NCBI RefSeq assembly: GCF_014647075.1
Contig: NZ_BMOM01000002.1
Span: 62,001-126,000, forward strand
Direction of reading: 5' to 3'
DNA length: 64,000 bases
Origin: Deinococcus aerophilus
Lineage (GTDB): Bacteria; Deinococcota; Deinococci; Deinococcales; Deinococcaceae
The notes under the pieces are model-generated. The model was not told where the DNA came from. It saw only the letters and a list, made by a program, of their open reading frames with translations, and ran no database searches. The number at the start of each line of letters is the position of its first letter. Within the stretch, counting starts at the first letter, position 1. Below are positions 62,416 through 64,000 of the stretch, piece by piece. Made by a program: the position numbers and the translations under genes.

Positions 62416-63156
62416 ATGCCCCAGATCTTTATCGTTGACGACAGCATCAGTGTCCGCAAGGCGCTGGAAATCACCTTCAAGCGGCATTCGCTGGGCAGCT
62501 TCAGCGCGGTCAGCGGCGAACAGGCCCTGGAAACCCTGGAGGGCCGCCCCACGGTCGACCTGCTGATGGCCGACGTGATCATGCCCGGCATGAGCGGCCT
62601 GGAACTGTGCCGCGCGGTGCGCCGCGATCCCCAGTTTCAGCACCTGCCGGTGGTGCTCATGAGCGGCAACATCGACGAGGACATCCGGCGCCAAGCCCGG
62701 GAGGTCGGAGCCAACGGCGTGCTGCGTAAACCCTTCAGCCCCGAGGAACTGATTCCGATGGTCGAGGAGCTGCTCGCCGCCGTGCCGGTGGCCGCCGCGC
62801 CGGCCGAGCCCTCCGGGGCCGAGGCCGAACCCCACGCGCCCACTCCCACCCACCTGCCCGACGGCTTCGCGCAGCTCGTGGCGGAAGCCCGTCAACGCGC
62901 GGATGTGGAAGCCGTGCTGGTGCTCGACGCACAGTTCAGCGTGGTGGCCGGGGATGAGCCCACCTCCGAGCTGGCCGCACAGTGGCCCATGTACATCCGC
63001 TTCTTCATGACGACCGCGCAGGTGGTGGGGCAGGCGCTGCTGGGCGACGAGTTGCAGGCCGTGACCCTGAGCTACGCGGGCCGGCAGGTCACCTTCCAGG
63101 TGCAGCAGGGCCACACCGTGGTCACCCTAAACCGCCGTGAAAAGACCCTGAACTGA
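62416..63156 (+). CDS. Response regulator fused to a Roadblock/LC7-like domain
   Basis: 246 residues from the ATG at 62416. Receiver complete: D8-D9, D53 (LMADVIMPGMSGLELC), S83, K105 (VLRKPFSPEEL). After a Pro/Ala/Glu linker (125-150) comes a Roadblock-like domain (150-240): DGFAQLVAEARQRADVEAVL, VLDAQFSVVAGDEP, GRQVTFQVQQGHTVVTL. Roadblock proteins (MglB type) regulate small GTPases that set cell polarity, so this could connect the kinase to a polarity switch. No mglA-like gene is in the window. Confidence 0.78.
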   Translation: MPQIFIVDDSISVRKALEITFKRHSLGSFSAVSGEQALETLEGRPTVDLLMADVIMPGMSGLELCRAVRRDPQFQHLPVVLMSGNIDEDIRRQAREVGANGVLRKPFSPEELIPMVEELLAAVPVAAAPAEPSGAEAEPHAPTPTHLPDGFAQLVAEARQRADVEAVLVLDAQFSVVAGDEPTSELAAQWPMYIRFFMTTAQVVGQALLGDELQAVTLSYAGRQVTFQVQQGHTVVTLNRREKTLN

Positions 63157-63169
63157 GTGACATCAGACG

Positions 63170-63204
63170 GGGGCAGTCTCTCTTCGACAAGGTGGGACTG
63201 CCCC
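63170..63204. terminator. Terminator of the chemosensory operon
   Basis: A 9-bp stem GGGGCAGTC/GACTGCCCC with a 17-nt loop, followed by GTTTGTT. Confidence 0.65.
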
Positions 63205-63282
63205 GTTTGTTCTGCGCCCCTCGGAAGCGGCGCGGGCGCGGCCCCGAGGGGTCAGCCCCACCTTGCCCCGCACAGACTGGCG

Positions 63283-64000
63283 TCAGCCGTCGGCCGGCAG
63301 CGTGAAGAAAAAGGTACTGCCCTGGCCGGGAGTGGATTCCAGCCACAACCGTCCTCTATGCCGCTCGATAATCCGGTGCGTGATCGACAGGCCGATGCCA
63401 TTGCCCTCGTACTGATCGCGGGTGTGCAGGCGCTGGAAAATCGTGAAGATGCGTTCAAAAAACTCTGGCGCGATTCCAATGCCGTTGTCCTGCACGCTGA
63501 ACTGCACTTCTCGCCCCATACGGCACGCGGTGACAGTGATGCGCGGAGCCCGTTCCGGCACGCTGAATTTGAGGGCGTTGCCAATCAGGTTCTGGAAGAT
63601 CTGCCGGACCTGGGTGGGATCGCCCTGCACGGTGGGCAGCGGGAAGACCTGCAGGTCGGCGCTGGTCTGTTCGATCTGACCGTGAAGGTCCTGCACCACC
63701 TGGGCCAGCACGTCGGCGGTGTCCACCCGGACCGATGTGCGTGCGCCGGTGGTCACCCGGGAGAACGCGAGCAGGTCCTGCAGCAGGCGGGACATACGGG
63801 CGCTGCCCTCACCGATCATGCGCAGGTACAGCTCGGATTTCTCGTCGAGCTGACCGCCGTGTTTGCGCGCCAGCAGCTGCGAGAAGCTGGTCACGGTGCG
63901 CAGCGGCTCCTGCAGGTCGTGGCTTGCCACGTAGGCGAACTGTTCCAGTTCATGGTTGCTGCGGCGCAGTTCCTCGTTGGCCCGCTCGACCTGCCGCTGC
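63283..64000 (-). CDS. Sensor histidine kinase, C-terminal part (5' end outside window)
   Basis: The frame stays open to the right edge, so at least 239 residues of a longer protein are seen. A helical lead-in (NEELRRSNHELEQFAY) is followed by the HisKA phospho-His in VASHDLQEPLRTVTSFSQLL, then the HATPase core: N box QIFQNLIGNALKFS, G1 VQDNGIGIAPEFFERIFTIF, G2 YEGNGIGLSITHRIIERH, and G3 GQGSTFFFTLP. This subclass (DLQEPLR, IFQRLHTRDQYEGNGIGL) is typical of phytochrome and PAS/GAF-linked kinases. The sensor part and any receiver lie outside. Confidence 0.92.
   Translation of the reverse strand, partial: QRQVERANEELRRSNHELEQFAYVASHDLQEPLRTVTSFSQLLARKHGGQLDEKSELYLRMIGEGSARMSRLLQDLLAFSRVTTGARTSVRVDTADVLAQVVQDLHGQIEQTSADLQVFPLPTVQGDPTQVRQIFQNLIGNALKFSVPERAPRITVTACRMGREVQFSVQDNGIGIAPEFFERIFTIFQRLHTRDQYEGNGIGLSITHRIIERHRGRLWLESTPGQGSTFFFTLPADG

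Overview
The window reads as a GC-rich chromosome segment of a Deinococcus-type bacterium. This is inferred from gene content and style: an HU protein with a Lys/Ala-rich tail, many short -10 boxes (TAnnnT) sitting 6-8 nt in front of start codons as expected for leaderless mRNAs, a glycerol kinase/dehydrogenase pair, and a PATAN/Roadblock-type chemosensory operon. No tRNA, rRNA, insertion sequence, prophage or CRISPR array was seen. Coding density is high. Convergent gene pairs are mostly separated by strong GC-rich hairpins that could terminate transcription from both sides.

Layout. 1-2.5 kb: 3' part of an LCP cell-wall/glycan ligase and a lipoprotein with a glycosidase-like fold. 2.6-7.1 kb: SorC-type regulator, glpK and glpD (glycerol use). 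7.2-10.5 kb: paaK-like ligase, a GNAT acetyltransferase and a PLP trans-sulfuration enzyme. 10.6-14.9 kb: a surface-polysaccharide block made of a second, paralogous lipoprotein preceded by a convincing cyclic-di-GMP-I (GEMM-I) riboswitch, a WcaJ-type sugar-phosphate transferase and galE, with a G-quadruplex motif just upstream of the galE promoter. 15.1-21.3 kb: a branched-chain-amino-acid-type ABC transporter with LivM and LivG fused, a secreted low-complexity protein, and the cognate-type binding protein. 21.4-31.2 kb: a PucR-type regulator divergent from a homoprotocatechuate (4-hydroxyphenylacetate) catabolic operon, hpaG-like, hpaE, SDR, hpaB, hpaD, sulfite-oxidase-like, hpaH, hpaI. 31.3-36.5 kb: an unknown membrane protein, a degenerate HAD-like protein, HU, and an acyl-CoA synthetase.

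36.6-44.0 kb is the most unusual part. It holds glf (UDP-galactopyranose mutase) with a glycosyltransferase, then a GT2 glycosyltransferase converging on a three-gene operon encoding a NodS-like methyltransferase, a PIG-L deacetylase and a 778-residue fusion of a clan-A glycoside-hydrolase-like barrel to an acyl-CoA-dehydrogenase-fold domain. Together they look like an uncharacterised amino-sugar tailoring pathway, with deacetylation followed by N-methylation as in Nod-factor chemistry. 44.2-47.1 kb: a molybdopterin oxidoreductase and a class-I glutamine amidotransferase-like hydrolase. 47.1-52.8 kb: a seven-gene acyl-CoA/lipid catabolic operon (SDR, MaoC hydratase, small unknown, acyl-CoA dehydrogenase, SDR, APH-like kinase, histidine phosphatase) with a good promoter at its head.

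53.2-63.2 kb: a chemosensory operon (CheY-like, CheW-like, two PilJ-type receptors, a double-Hpt CheA-REC hybrid, a REC-PATAN protein and a REC-Roadblock protein) resembling cyanobacterial Pix/Pil-Chp systems that steer type IV pili. The window ends inside a sensor histidine kinase on the opposite strand. Functional statements rest on motif recognition by eye; no database search was run.
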